64,000 bases of DNA from Nocardia sp. XZ_19_385 (GTDB lineage: Bacteria; Actinomycetota; Actinomycetes; Mycobacteriales; Mycobacteriaceae). The position numbers and the translations under genes were made by a program. Below are positions 50,911 through 60,092 of this stretch, piece after piece (the first letter of the stretch is position 1; each line of letters begins with the position of its first letter). The stretch is from assembly GCF_015355755.1 (NCBI RefSeq), contig NZ_JACVEE010000007.1, positions 124,001 through 188,000 on the forward strand, written 5' to 3'. The notes beneath the pieces were generated by a model that made no database searches, was not told where the DNA came from, and saw nothing but the letters and a program-made list of their open reading frames with translations.

Positions 50911-52668
50911 TCAACTGAGTGCAGATTTCCAAATATTCTTGGGGCCGGGGACAAACTCTCGTGTGGTCACTTCGACCGAGTTCGGTGGCAGTGCGTGGTC
51001 GAGATAGGTCTGGCGGCAGGCGCTTCGCCGCACCTTCCCGCTCGTCGTCTTGTGCACGAGCCCCTTACCGCCGATTACGGCCGCGTGGCAGAGGATTCCG
51101 TGCGCGCGTTGAATCGCCGACATGACAGCGGTCACGACATCTTCAGCCGCACCGGCACGCGGCATTTCCGTGGATACTTCGAGAAAGAGTGCGAGACCTT
51201 CTTCGTCGCCCTGCGAGGGAACGCCGAACGCGGCAACTCCGCCCGTGCGCACGTCTGGATGCGCTGCCGCGGCGGTGTTTTCGATGTCCTGAGGGTAGAT
51301 GTTGTGCCCGCGGATGATGATGAGATCCTTATAGCGTGCGGTGACGTACAGCTGGCCGTCGCGAAAGAAGCCCAGATCGCCCGTGCGCAGGTACCGTCGT
51401 CCGTCGGCCGGATCGTCGGTGGTGGCCTGGAAGCTGTCTCGCGTTTCGTCCGGCCGGTTGTAGTACCCGAGTGCGTTCGTGGGAGAGTCGACCCAGATTT
51501 CACCGATATCGCTGTCGGAGCATGGAATACGCGTGCGCGGATCCACAATGCGCACTCGTGCCCCGGGTTTGGTGATCCGCCCCGATCCGATGTAGGTCAG
51601 ACCCTTGCCGGCTGGTGCGGGGACTGCGTGGCCGAGTTGGAGCTGATCGGTGTCGAGTTGGAGCTGGGTGCCTCCGCCCATGGAGACGCTCACCGTGCTT
51701 TCGGCGAGCCCATAGGCGGGGTAGAACGCCTCCGGACGGAAAGCGCTGACGGAAAAGGAATCTACGAAGTCCGTGATCGTCGCGACCTGGACGGGTTCTC
51801 CTGCCGACATGGCAATCCGCAACGAACTGAGATCCCATCCCGTTCGTTGGTGGGGTGTTGTCTTGCGTACTGCGAGCGCATATCCGAAATCGGGCGCGGC
51901 CGTGTGGGTGGCGCGGACCCGGTCCATCACGTCGAACCACGTCGCCGGTCGGCGCAGAAACGTCAATGGAGACATCAGATAGGTGGGATCGGTACACGTT
52001 CCCACCAGTGTGCTGACGATGAAGCTGATCAGTCCGAGATCATGAAAGTGGGGCACCCAGCCGACCGCTCTAATTCCCTGCTCGGCGCCCAGGGCGTCAG
52101 CGTTGCTACGGGTTTCGGTGACAAGATTGCCGTGGCTGATCATGACCCCGCGTGGAGCGCCCGTCGAACCCGAGGTGTATTGGAGTAGCGCCACGACGTC
52201 TGGGTGCGCTGGAAAATGCCAGTCGTCCGGGCCGGTACCGGAATCCAGCTCGAGGTCGGTCCGTTCCCATCGGCGTTGCCTATCCGCGGACAGGTACTGG
52301 TGGTAGAGCTTATCGGTCAATCCGAGTGCGGGGGAGCAGTCGTCGATGATGTTCTGGAGCGCGTTCATCGTGGCGGGTCGCATGGGATCGGGTGGGCACA
52401 CGGGCACCGGAACCGCACCGGCGGCGAGACAACCGGTGAAAGCGCGGATGAACTCCAGCGACGGCGGATACACCAGGACTATTCGATCGCCTGGTCGCAC
52501 ACCCAACTCGCGGAGTGCGTGCGCGATCCGGTCCGCAGAGTTGACGAGATCGCCTGCCGTGACGCTTTCTCGGTCCTGGCCGTCATCCCCGACGAAAACA
52601 AACATGGTCTTCGACGGTGTGTCCTGTGCGCAGCGCAAAAGACTGGAAATGATCGAGTCGACTTTCAT
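50911..52668 (-). CDS. Fatty acyl-AMP ligase (FAAL), PUFA-like operon
   Basis: A 585-residue adenylate-forming enzyme of the FAAL type. Motifs are LLQYTSGSTGAPRGVMISHGN, VPHFHDLGLISFIV (the FAAL HDLGL signature), YPAYGLAESTVSVS, RYLRTGDLGFFRDGQLY and RYKDLIIIRGHNIYPQDIE. It would make acyl-AMP and transfer the acyl group to a carrier domain. The start at 52668 is supported by GAGAGG upstream and leaves a 14-base gap after the PUFA-like subunit gene, so they are co-transcribed. It may load a starter acid onto the synthase's ACP or re-activate the released product (inference). Confidence 0.9.
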   Translation of the reverse strand: MKVDSIISSLLRCAQDTPSKTMFVFVGDDGQDRESVTAGDLVNSADRIAHALRELGVRPGDRIVLVYPPSLEFIRAFTGCLAAGAVPVPVCPPDPMRPATMNALQNIIDDCSPALGLTDKLYHQYLSADRQRRWERTDLELDSGTGPDDWHFPAHPDVVALLQYTSGSTGAPRGVMISHGNLVTETRSNADALGAEQGIRAVGWVPHFHDLGLISFIVSTLVGTCTDPTYLMSPLTFLRRPATWFDVMDRVRATHTAAPDFGYALAVRKTTPHQRTGWDLSSLRIAMSAGEPVQVATITDFVDSFSVSAFRPEAFYPAYGLAESTVSVSMGGGTQLQLDTDQLQLGHAVPAPAGKGLTYIGSGRITKPGARVRIVDPRTRIPCSDSDIGEIWVDSPTNALGYYNRPDETRDSFQATTDDPADGRRYLRTGDLGFFRDGQLYVTARYKDLIIIRGHNIYPQDIENTAAAAHPDVRTGGVAAFGVPSQGDEEGLALFLEVSTEMPRAGAAEDVVTAVMSAIQRAHGILCHAAVIGGKGLVHKTTSGKVRRSACRQTYLDHALPPNSVEVTTREFVPGPKNIWKSALS

Positions 52669-52682
52669 TGAGTGGACCTCTC

Positions 52683-55600
52683 TCAGCGGGCCGTCCGCAC
52701 TCGGACTTCGGCGGGTCGGTGGTCGAGTACTACTGTGTAAGAGCGTGTTTCGGTGCGGCAGCGTCCGGTCGTGAGATTGCATCGGACTCGGTGGGGATGT
52801 ACACCGCTCAGTCGCGCGACATGCTCTTTCATCGCGATGGTCGCGACTCGCTGAGCTCCGCGGATATCTGCGGACAGGCCGTATATCTGTTCCATAGTTC
52901 CGGGTAGGGAATCCCACATCAGTACGGTCGCCGATTCGAGGATGGTGCAGCCGTCGTCATCGGTGACCGAGAGCCCGACGCCGTCGGCGGGCTCTCGGTC
53001 ACGGAGGAAGGCCCGGCGTTGCTGCGGTGTGGCCCGAGACAAGCCGCCTATCGGTAGTAGTCGGCTCACCAATCGCAGAGCTACCAAAACCCGGTCGCCG
53101 GATATCAACTGGAGATCGACGGCCGGCATGTCCTCGTCGAAACCCGCGAACCGCGCTTCGCCGCGCAACTTGCCGAATTCCGGGACCGGCTCATAGAGCT
53201 GGAGGTCTCGGACGCGGTGTGGGAAGGCGACGCACCCCGGCCGGATTCGGTCGCTCCACCGCTCCATCCGGTCGTGTGGGGTCAAATGGGTGAGGGCGTC
53301 GAGCAGTCCGTGCGGCAGGTAGCTCGGCGGCACGCTGCCGCTATCAACATCTAATGTGGCTGTGGCGCCTGAACTCCCGGTTCGGAGGTCGGTGACGTAG
53401 TGGAACGCCGCTCCGTGAAATAACGACCCGGACCCGTACAGGTCATCGACAGGCTCGAGGTCGCTCAACGGGGGGAACGGGGCGGGCCGGGGCCGGGTGG
53501 ACGTGGTGAGCACTGCGGTCGCGGCGTCCTGGAATCGAGCTAAGTCGGTGCGGGACTGCGCTCGCCATGTCGCCATGGTGACGACCGGTGCCTCCGCCGG
53601 GCCGGTGACCCGGGTGCGGAGCATCGCGGGCAGGGGGATCCAATTGGTGAGCGTCACCTCGGTTGCGCCGGTGATCGGTTGTCCGACGTAACGATTCGCC
53701 GCATCGCACAGTCGGTCGATCACCGACATCATGGGCAGCGTCGGGATGGTGAAGGTCGGTCGATGATCGTTCAGCCAGCGGTGGTTGGTCAGGGTGAAGC
53801 GTTCTCGTATTTCGGTGGGTGGCGGTCCCGATCGGAGTCGCATTCCCAGCCTGGGCAGATGGTAGATCCGGCGTCCATCTACCCACAGCCAGGCTTCGGC
53901 GTAGAGCGTGTACGCGTCGGGTGCGTCGTCCACAACGTCGATGACCTCTGCTTCGAGTGTGATCAAGGCGTCGGTGGGGCGTATCTGTCCGCGATAGGTC
54001 CAGGTGAACGGTTCATCGAGCACAACCGGCTGGAACTGAGGGTTGATCAGCCCCTGGTCGAAACCTCTCTCCAGCATGAGCCATTGGAGGAGTTGGGAGA
54101 GGGCTTCGACACCGAGGGAGCCTGGCATTACCGGGTCCTGGAAGAAGTGTGCTTTAAAGAACCAGTCGCCCGCGTCGACCTGTTTTTCCGCTCGGATCCG
54201 CCCCCGCCCAGCCCTTCCCCCGGCAGGCCAGTAGCCGGTGATTTGATCGAGCATCAGCAGCATCGAGTCCGCCATGCCGGGCCGAAGAGCAGGTCTGCGG
54301 TAGTCGGAGGGTTCTGTCAGGTGCACCCGTTCGCGGTCGGTCGGCGGCAAACCAACCTGCTGCGCCAGCGTTTCCGCTGTGAAGTATCCGAAAGTCGTTG
54401 TGCCACTGAGTAAGGTGACGCCATCCAGCTCGCAGTGGATCTCGTAGGACTGGATGATGCTGCCCCGCATTTCCGCGATCGATCGAAGTTCGGCTCGGGT
54501 AGTGATCTTCTTGGCGGTCGGGGCTACCTGTGCGGACACGACGATCCTGCCGTCGAGGTTGCGGATGAAGAGCTCGGCGTCGAGGCGCAGCATGCTGCCG
54601 GCGTAGGCGCCGAGCCAGCCGCAAGGCTGTAGCGCGACCTCCATCAGGATGGCGAGCGGCATCACCCCCGCCGGGCTCTCCGTGAAGTACCACGCTTCAT
54701 CCGGCACGTCGTACGCGGCGACGACACTGCTTCCGATCTCGAATCCGCAGTAGGGGCCGGTGACGTCGCTGACGCGTGTCATGGCCAGGTAGGGCGGGGC
54801 GGGGAGGCGGGGACCACGCACCAGACCACTGTCGAAACGGCTGCACGCCGGACCCAGGGCTTGGCTGCCGGGCCCCCAGGCACAGGCGAGTAGTGACGGA
54901 TAGCCGGTGCGAAACCCGGAGATCTCGGCCACGGGTTCGGCCTCGGTCCAGCCGGCCAGCCCGCCGAGCGTGGCGAGCGGCACGAGGTCTCCAGTGCGCT
55001 GGGTCGTCGCGGGACCTGAGTCGCGCCAATGCGTCAACGGCCAATCGGGCACTAGCCGGACGGCAAGCCGCCGTACATGCAAAGATTTGACTCCATCGAC
55101 ACTGACCAGCACGTCGGCTTCGAGTGTCGGATACGGCCCGCCGGCGAGCCTGGCCACGAACACCTCGTACACCATTCGCTTGTTGGCGGGTACGGCTTGA
55201 CCGCGGCATCGCATGCTGTACGGCTGGTCGGGGACCGGCTCGAACCGCCACGCGTCGCGGCCGACGGTGAACCCGGCGGCACTCAAATAGAACGACATTG
55301 CCTGCATACATCCTTCGAACATCAGCGTTCCCGGCATGCACGGGTCATTGTGGAAGTGGCCCGCGAAGAACCAGTCATCGGCCGTGATCGTCCTTTCGGC
55401 GCGCAGATATCCGCGAGCCCAGGGCCCGCCTTTGCTTTGGAAGCTGGTTACTTCATCCAGCAGCAGCATCTGGCCGGCCGTGATTCGCGGAGTGCGGACG
55501 TGGCTGCGCGTGATGTCCCATTCCGGTCCGAAACAGTCGGCCGGTCGCCCGTCGGCGAACGCAGCGACGTCAGAATGGCTGAAAGCCGACCGGCCGCAGT

Positions 55601-58600
55601 CGATGGCGACAGGATCGGTCGGTTCGTCCGGAATCTGATCGGTGGGGTGCCACAGCACGCCACCGGTCGCGGCCAGCTCTGCGTCGCTGAAGAAGCCGGC
55701 TTGGCCGTGCCTGATGCTGAGCTGGCGCATACCGTTTGCGCGGCAGTCGTATTCGAAGAAGAACAGGCGCTGCCGACCGTATTCGGCGTGATCGACGATG
55801 CGGATCTCGTAATCGAGGGTGGTACCCGTAGTCGGCGGCGCGGTGTGAAAGGTTGCCTCACAGCCCAAAAGCCGATACACGCGCTCGCCGCGGTTGGCGA
55901 GATCCACACCGAGCCAGCTGATCAGCAGCAGGTCCGCCTGACCGGCCTCGATCAGTAGGCCGGGCGGTATCCGCCCGGTCTGATCGAGATACCAGCTGTC
56001 GGACCGAATGTCGGTTTCGGTCCAGATCGTGCCGGTGCCGAGGGTGGCTGGTTCGGCGTCGATGCCGGTGACTCGGTCGACCAGCAGCATCGGTGGTGAT
56101 GGCATTCGGGTTTGCCGAACGTTGCCGTCTTGGATTGCGAAGGCCGGACCGAAGAGTTCGGAAACCTGTCCGGTAGCGAGGAATTCGAGATCGGCACGAT
56201 CGAAAGTGGGGCCCGGGTGTGCTGTCGGAGGGGGGACTTCGCCCGAGCTCGTGGCGTGCGGCCGCAGAAGCTGCGCGAGGCGGTCGCTGTGGGCGAGGAA
56301 GCGTGTGTGGGCTTCGCTGCACAATGCGAGATGGTGAGCGTGTGTCGCTGCCATCAGCCGGAATTGGGTTGCGGCCAAGGTGTGAACGTTCGCGTCGACT
56401 GCTGGCGCCGTTCGCGCTACCGGCCTCGAAAGGTGTTCTTCCGAAGCGAACTCGATGTACTGGGGCGCGGCGGCCATCGTGGCTGGGTTCAGGTTGGTCC
56501 GTGGGCGGATCGTGTCCGGGTGCGCGGCGATCTGCAGGTGTTTTCCGACGTGTTGCGCGGAGGGCCGGTCGTGTAGGAGATGAGATAGCGCCGCCAAGTC
56601 CATCGCGACGCCTGCTGCAGCGAGTTCAGTGAGCACGGCGTACAAGCTGGTGATCGGGTCGTGGCCGCCGTCCCATGCGACCGCGAGGTGGTCACGGTCG
56701 CCCAGGATCCGTTTGATCCAACCTGTGCACAGCGCCGATGGGCCGTGTTCGATGAAGATCCGCGCTCCGTCAGCGTAGGCCCGTTCGATCAGCGCGACGA
56801 AGTCGATGGTGCCGAGCCCTTGGTCGGTGATCGCTTGGGCGACGCGCTCGGGCGTGGGGCGGTAGGGCTCGGCGGTCGCGCCGCTGTAGAAACGGACGCC
56901 GGGGATGTCGGTGGTCGGTTGGAGATGGAGGTCGCGCCACTGGCCGGCCACGGCAGCCAATTCGGGTGCGTGCGCGACGATGTCGTAGTCGACGGCGATC
57001 ACTGCGGACGCGTCGAGATCCCGAAGGGCTGCCTGACATTGGTGGGCCTCGCCGCCCAGTACACAGGTCTCCGGTGAGGTGATGGCCATCAGATGGACAG
57101 CGGGTCGGTCGATGAGGGCCGCCCGGACTTGCTCCGCTGTCGCCGAGACCAGGTACGTGCTCCACTGATGCCCGGTGATCCCTGCGGCCGCCCAATGTTC
57201 ACGCACCGCTCGGAGCTCACCGGCGAGATCGCGCGAGAAGAGCTCGCTGTCCCGGAATTCCGTGTTCATCCGCTCGGGCTCGGTCCACGCGCCCATGACC
57301 AGCAGCGCGGTTGATTCTCCCGAGGAGTATCCGAGAGCAGCCGACGGACCAAGGCCGAGCACGTTGCGCGCGATCTCCGCGTGCAACGCCGCCAAGACTG
57401 TGACCGCCTGGATCTGATCGAGGGCTCCGGCCGGCTTCCCGGGCTCACGGTAAGCCCAGCCCGCTGCCAACGACAGGTCACCGAAACGGGTTTCCACAGC
57501 GTCCATCAGAGTTGGAAGGGCGAGCATCAGCTCCTGGCCCATCCAGGGATACGCCGCAGACCCGTTGGTGAACACGAATGCCGTTTCACCGCTGAGCGGA
57601 GCAGCCCGGAACGCCATGCCCGCAGGGCGTGGGCCGCCATCCGACAGCCATCCGCGCGCCGCCGCGGCCCGCGCCTGCGCTTCGGCCAGCGATTCCGCAC
57701 ATACCGCGATGCGGGCCGGGCCGTCATGATTAGGCCGGCCGGACTCCAATGCGGCAAGCGCCTGCGGCGCGTCCGTGCCGGAGAAGACATGGACTTCACG
57801 GCGTCGAGCCACGGTGGTGGCACGGTTCCCCGCGCGCAAGCAGACGCGAGTGGTCGGTCCGCCGAGCTGGGGGACGATCGCTTCTGCGGTCTCGGCTGCC
57901 AGTGCCGGATCGGCCCTGTACCCGGCTCGGAACCGAGCGCGATGTCGCAGCGCCAGGACCGCCACGGCCACGGCGAGCAGGCCGCTGGCGGCATGCGCGC
58001 TGCCGAACAGATCTGCCGGATCGAAGTCCGCGCCGAACCCGACGGACAGATCCGCTGTGGGTGTCTCCGGCTCGAGGATGGCGAGCACGTCGTCTTCGTC
58101 GCGCTGCACGTCGGACAGTCGTTTAAGGACTAGCACAACCGCGGCGTCGCCGGGTTCGGCCTCGTCCTGCACGGCGCGCATCGCCGCGCTGTGCACCGGT
58201 TCCGCGGACAGGTCGACCGCGCCGACAACAGCCGCCTCGACCTCGCCGGCTCGCAGAGCGCGGATCGCTTGCCTGAGCGCGGTCGGCCCGGACGCCTCCT
58301 CGGCGGACACGGCGAACGCCGGCCCGGTGAGGCCGAGCTGGGAGCCGATGCGGTTCGCGTAGACATTGGCCATCGCCGCGACCACCCTCGCCGCGGAGAA
58401 ATCGGCGCCGAAATCGACTGTCGTCTCATGTCGTTCGCCGTGGTGGGCGGCCCAGCTGGCATGGCGGACTCCGGCCTGACCTCGGGCGGCCTCCGGGTCG
58501 CAGCCCATCCCGATCAGCACCATCGTATTGCCGGGCAGGAGTATGCCGGCGGTTGCTTCCCGTGCGGCCTCGAGAACGAGTGACTGCGCGGGCGCGACGT

Positions 58601-60092
58601 CGAGATCCCTTGGAGGAAAATGCAAACCATCCAGGCGGAGATCCAGGCTCGCACGTCGGGGCACGCCTCTTCCTGCGAGCACTGCGTCCCGGAGATCGGC
58701 CGCGGACGCGCCGTCGCCGACTCGCGCGCCGAGTGCGACGATCGCGATCTCCGAACGATGGCTGAGCGGGGCCCGCGCCGATACCGGGCGGGTAACAAGG
58801 TCTGGGGCATCGACCACCAGATGGGCGTTGTTGCCACCGAAGCCGAATGCGTTGATGGCCGCCCGTCGTGGTCCGTCCCAGGGTTCGTTCGCGGTGAGTA
58901 GGCGCAGCGGTCGCGTGGCCAGCTCGTCGACGGGAGCGTCCGCTCCGACGCTTCTCGGGCGCTCGCCAGCCTCGATAGCGCCCAAAATTTTCAGCAGGGC
59001 TGCCGCGCCTGCTGCTGTGAGCAGGTGACCCAGGTTTCCCTTTGCCGAGCCGAGCGGAAGGTCCGGGCAGCCGCCGAAGATCGATGCGACACTGGCCACT
59101 TCGGTGGCGTCGCCGACGGTCGTGCCCGTCGCATGACATTCGAGCAGCGTCACGGACTTCGGATCCAGGCCCGCGAGCTGGTACGCGGCACGCATCGCCT
59201 GTTTCTGCCCCGACTGCGCCGGGGTGAGCAAACCTCGGGTCGCTCCATCGTTGGAGAGGCCGATAGCCCTGATGACACCGAGCACGGTGTGGCCGTGGGA
59301 GATCGCGTCCTCGTGACGCATCAGCGCGACTACAGCGGCCCCTTCAGCAGGCACCAGGCCGTCGGCCGCCTGGTCGAACGGGCGGCTGCGTCCCGATCTG
59401 CTCAGCGCTCCGAGTCCGGCGAAGCCGAGGTGGATCAACAGGTTGTCGGCCCCGCTCACGCCTCCGGCGAGCATGAAGTCGGCGTTGCGGTCGTGGAGCC
59501 GGTCGCAGGCAAGTTTGATCGCGTACAGCGATGAGGCGCAGGCCGCATCCACAACGAGGACATCGGAGTCGGCACCGAGTGCGCGCGCCGCCGACCGGCC
59601 CGCCAGGCCCGAACAGAAGCGTTGGCGCGGATCGACAAGTTCTGGTTCGGGAATCCATCGCGAACGGGCGGGCAGGCCCGCCTGCCAAATGTGCTCGGCG
59701 TAGGCGGCCTGTGTCCGCGATGGGTAGCCCAGGCTACCGAGAATGAGGCCGCTCATGGCGGGAGCGGTCGGGTACCCGGCTTCCCGCAGCGCGGATCTGC
59801 CGGCGTGAATTACCCACTGCACTGCGGGATCCCACGCCAGAACTTGCTCGGTGGGCACCTGGAGACCGGTCGCATCGAAGACCTCGTCGAAGCCGTGGAC
59901 GAATCCTCCGATGCCGGGAATCGGTGTGACGAGACCGGAGTCGGCCCAATCCTCTGGCAGCCGCCACCGATCCGCACTCGCAGTCGACAGACTCACGCGG
60001 CCATGACGGATGTTGTCCCAGAGCGCCGATGGATCGAGCGCTCCGGGAAGTACACAGCCGCGTCCGACGATTGCGATGGGTTCGAAGGTCAC
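52683..60092 (-). CDS. PUFA-synthase-like subunit, KS-CLF-AT-DH-DH (PfaB/PfaC-like)
   Basis: A 2469-residue subunit. The KS is at about 1-430 with Cys185 in DAACASSL and HATGTTVGDATEV. A KS-like chain-length-factor domain (about 440-760) lacks the active Cys (VSAEEASGPTAL). The AT is at about 850-1150 with Ser923 in LGYSSGES. Two FabA-type dehydratase didomains follow, each a degenerate hot-dog then an active one: SWYLDQTGRIPPG then GHFHNDPCMPG with His1579, and VMPLAILMEVALQPCGW then AHFFQDPVMPG with His1982. The C-terminal 370 residues resemble a further PKS-type dehydratase fold (NDHRPTFTIPTLPMM). These are the domains of PfaC with an AT added, as in polyunsaturated fatty acid and related secondary-lipid synthases. 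The GTG start overlaps the previous stop (GTGA). Confidence 0.88.
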   Translation of the reverse strand: MTFEPIAIVGRGCVLPGALDPSALWDNIRHGRVSLSTASADRWRLPEDWADSGLVTPIPGIGGFVHGFDEVFDATGLQVPTEQVLAWDPAVQWVIHAGRSALREAGYPTAPAMSGLILGSLGYPSRTQAAYAEHIWQAGLPARSRWIPEPELVDPRQRFCSGLAGRSAARALGADSDVLVVDAACASSLYAIKLACDRLHDRNADFMLAGGVSGADNLLIHLGFAGLGALSRSGRSRPFDQAADGLVPAEGAAVVALMRHEDAISHGHTVLGVIRAIGLSNDGATRGLLTPAQSGQKQAMRAAYQLAGLDPKSVTLLECHATGTTVGDATEVASVASIFGGCPDLPLGSAKGNLGHLLTAAGAAALLKILGAIEAGERPRSVGADAPVDELATRPLRLLTANEPWDGPRRAAINAFGFGGNNAHLVVDAPDLVTRPVSARAPLSHRSEIAIVALGARVGDGASAADLRDAVLAGRGVPRRASLDLRLDGLHFPPRDLDVAPAQSLVLEAAREATAGILLPGNTMVLIGMGCDPEAARGQAGVRHASWAAHHGERHETTVDFGADFSAARVVAAMANVYANRIGSQLGLTGPAFAVSAEEASGPTALRQAIRALRAGEVEAAVVGAVDLSAEPVHSAAMRAVQDEAEPGDAAVVLVLKRLSDVQRDEDDVLAILEPETPTADLSVGFGADFDPADLFGSAHAASGLLAVAVAVLALRHRARFRAGYRADPALAAETAEAIVPQLGGPTTRVCLRAGNRATTVARRREVHVFSGTDAPQALAALESGRPNHDGPARIAVCAESLAEAQARAAAARGWLSDGGPRPAGMAFRAAPLSGETAFVFTNGSAAYPWMGQELMLALPTLMDAVETRFGDLSLAAGWAYREPGKPAGALDQIQAVTVLAALHAEIARNVLGLGPSAALGYSSGESTALLVMGAWTEPERMNTEFRDSELFSRDLAGELRAVREHWAAAGITGHQWSTYLVSATAEQVRAALIDRPAVHLMAITSPETCVLGGEAHQCQAALRDLDASAVIAVDYDIVAHAPELAAVAGQWRDLHLQPTTDIPGVRFYSGATAEPYRPTPERVAQAITDQGLGTIDFVALIERAYADGARIFIEHGPSALCTGWIKRILGDRDHLAVAWDGGHDPITSLYAVLTELAAAGVAMDLAALSHLLHDRPSAQHVGKHLQIAAHPDTIRPRTNLNPATMAAAPQYIEFASEEHLSRPVARTAPAVDANVHTLAATQFRLMAATHAHHLALCSEAHTRFLAHSDRLAQLLRPHATSSGEVPPPTAHPGPTFDRADLEFLATGQVSELFGPAFAIQDGNVRQTRMPSPPMLLVDRVTGIDAEPATLGTGTIWTETDIRSDSWYLDQTGRIPPGLLIEAGQADLLLISWLGVDLANRGERVYRLLGCEATFHTAPPTTGTTLDYEIRIVDHAEYGRQRLFFFEYDCRANGMRQLSIRHGQAGFFSDAELAATGGVLWHPTDQIPDEPTDPVAIDCGRSAFSHSDVAAFADGRPADCFGPEWDITRSHVRTPRITAGQMLLLDEVTSFQSKGGPWARGYLRAERTITADDWFFAGHFHNDPCMPGTLMFEGCMQAMSFYLSAAGFTVGRDAWRFEPVPDQPYSMRCRGQAVPANKRMVYEVFVARLAGGPYPTLEADVLVSVDGVKSLHVRRLAVRLVPDWPLTHWRDSGPATTQRTGDLVPLATLGGLAGWTEAEPVAEISGFRTGYPSLLACAWGPGSQALGPACSRFDSGLVRGPRLPAPPYLAMTRVSDVTGPYCGFEIGSSVVAAYDVPDEAWYFTESPAGVMPLAILMEVALQPCGWLGAYAGSMLRLDAELFIRNLDGRIVVSAQVAPTAKKITTRAELRSIAEMRGSIIQSYEIHCELDGVTLLSGTTTFGYFTAETLAQQVGLPPTDRERVHLTEPSDYRRPALRPGMADSMLLMLDQITGYWPAGGRAGRGRIRAEKQVDAGDWFFKAHFFQDPVMPGSLGVEALSQLLQWLMLERGFDQGLINPQFQPVVLDEPFTWTYRGQIRPTDALITLEAEVIDVVDDAPDAYTLYAEAWLWVDGRRIYHLPRLGMRLRSGPPPTEIRERFTLTNHRWLNDHRPTFTIPTLPMMSVIDRLCDAANRYVGQPITGATEVTLTNWIPLPAMLRTRVTGPAEAPVVTMATWRAQSRTDLARFQDAATAVLTTSTRPRPAPFPPLSDLEPVDDLYGSGSLFHGAAFHYVTDLRTGSSGATATLDVDSGSVPPSYLPHGLLDALTHLTPHDRMERWSDRIRPGCVAFPHRVRDLQLYEPVPEFGKLRGEARFAGFDEDMPAVDLQLISGDRVLVALRLVSRLLPIGGLSRATPQQRRAFLRDREPADGVGLSVTDDDGCTILESATVLMWDSLPGTMEQIYGLSADIRGAQRVATIAMKEHVARLSGVHPHRVRCNLTTGRCRTETRSYTVVLDHRPAEVRVRTAR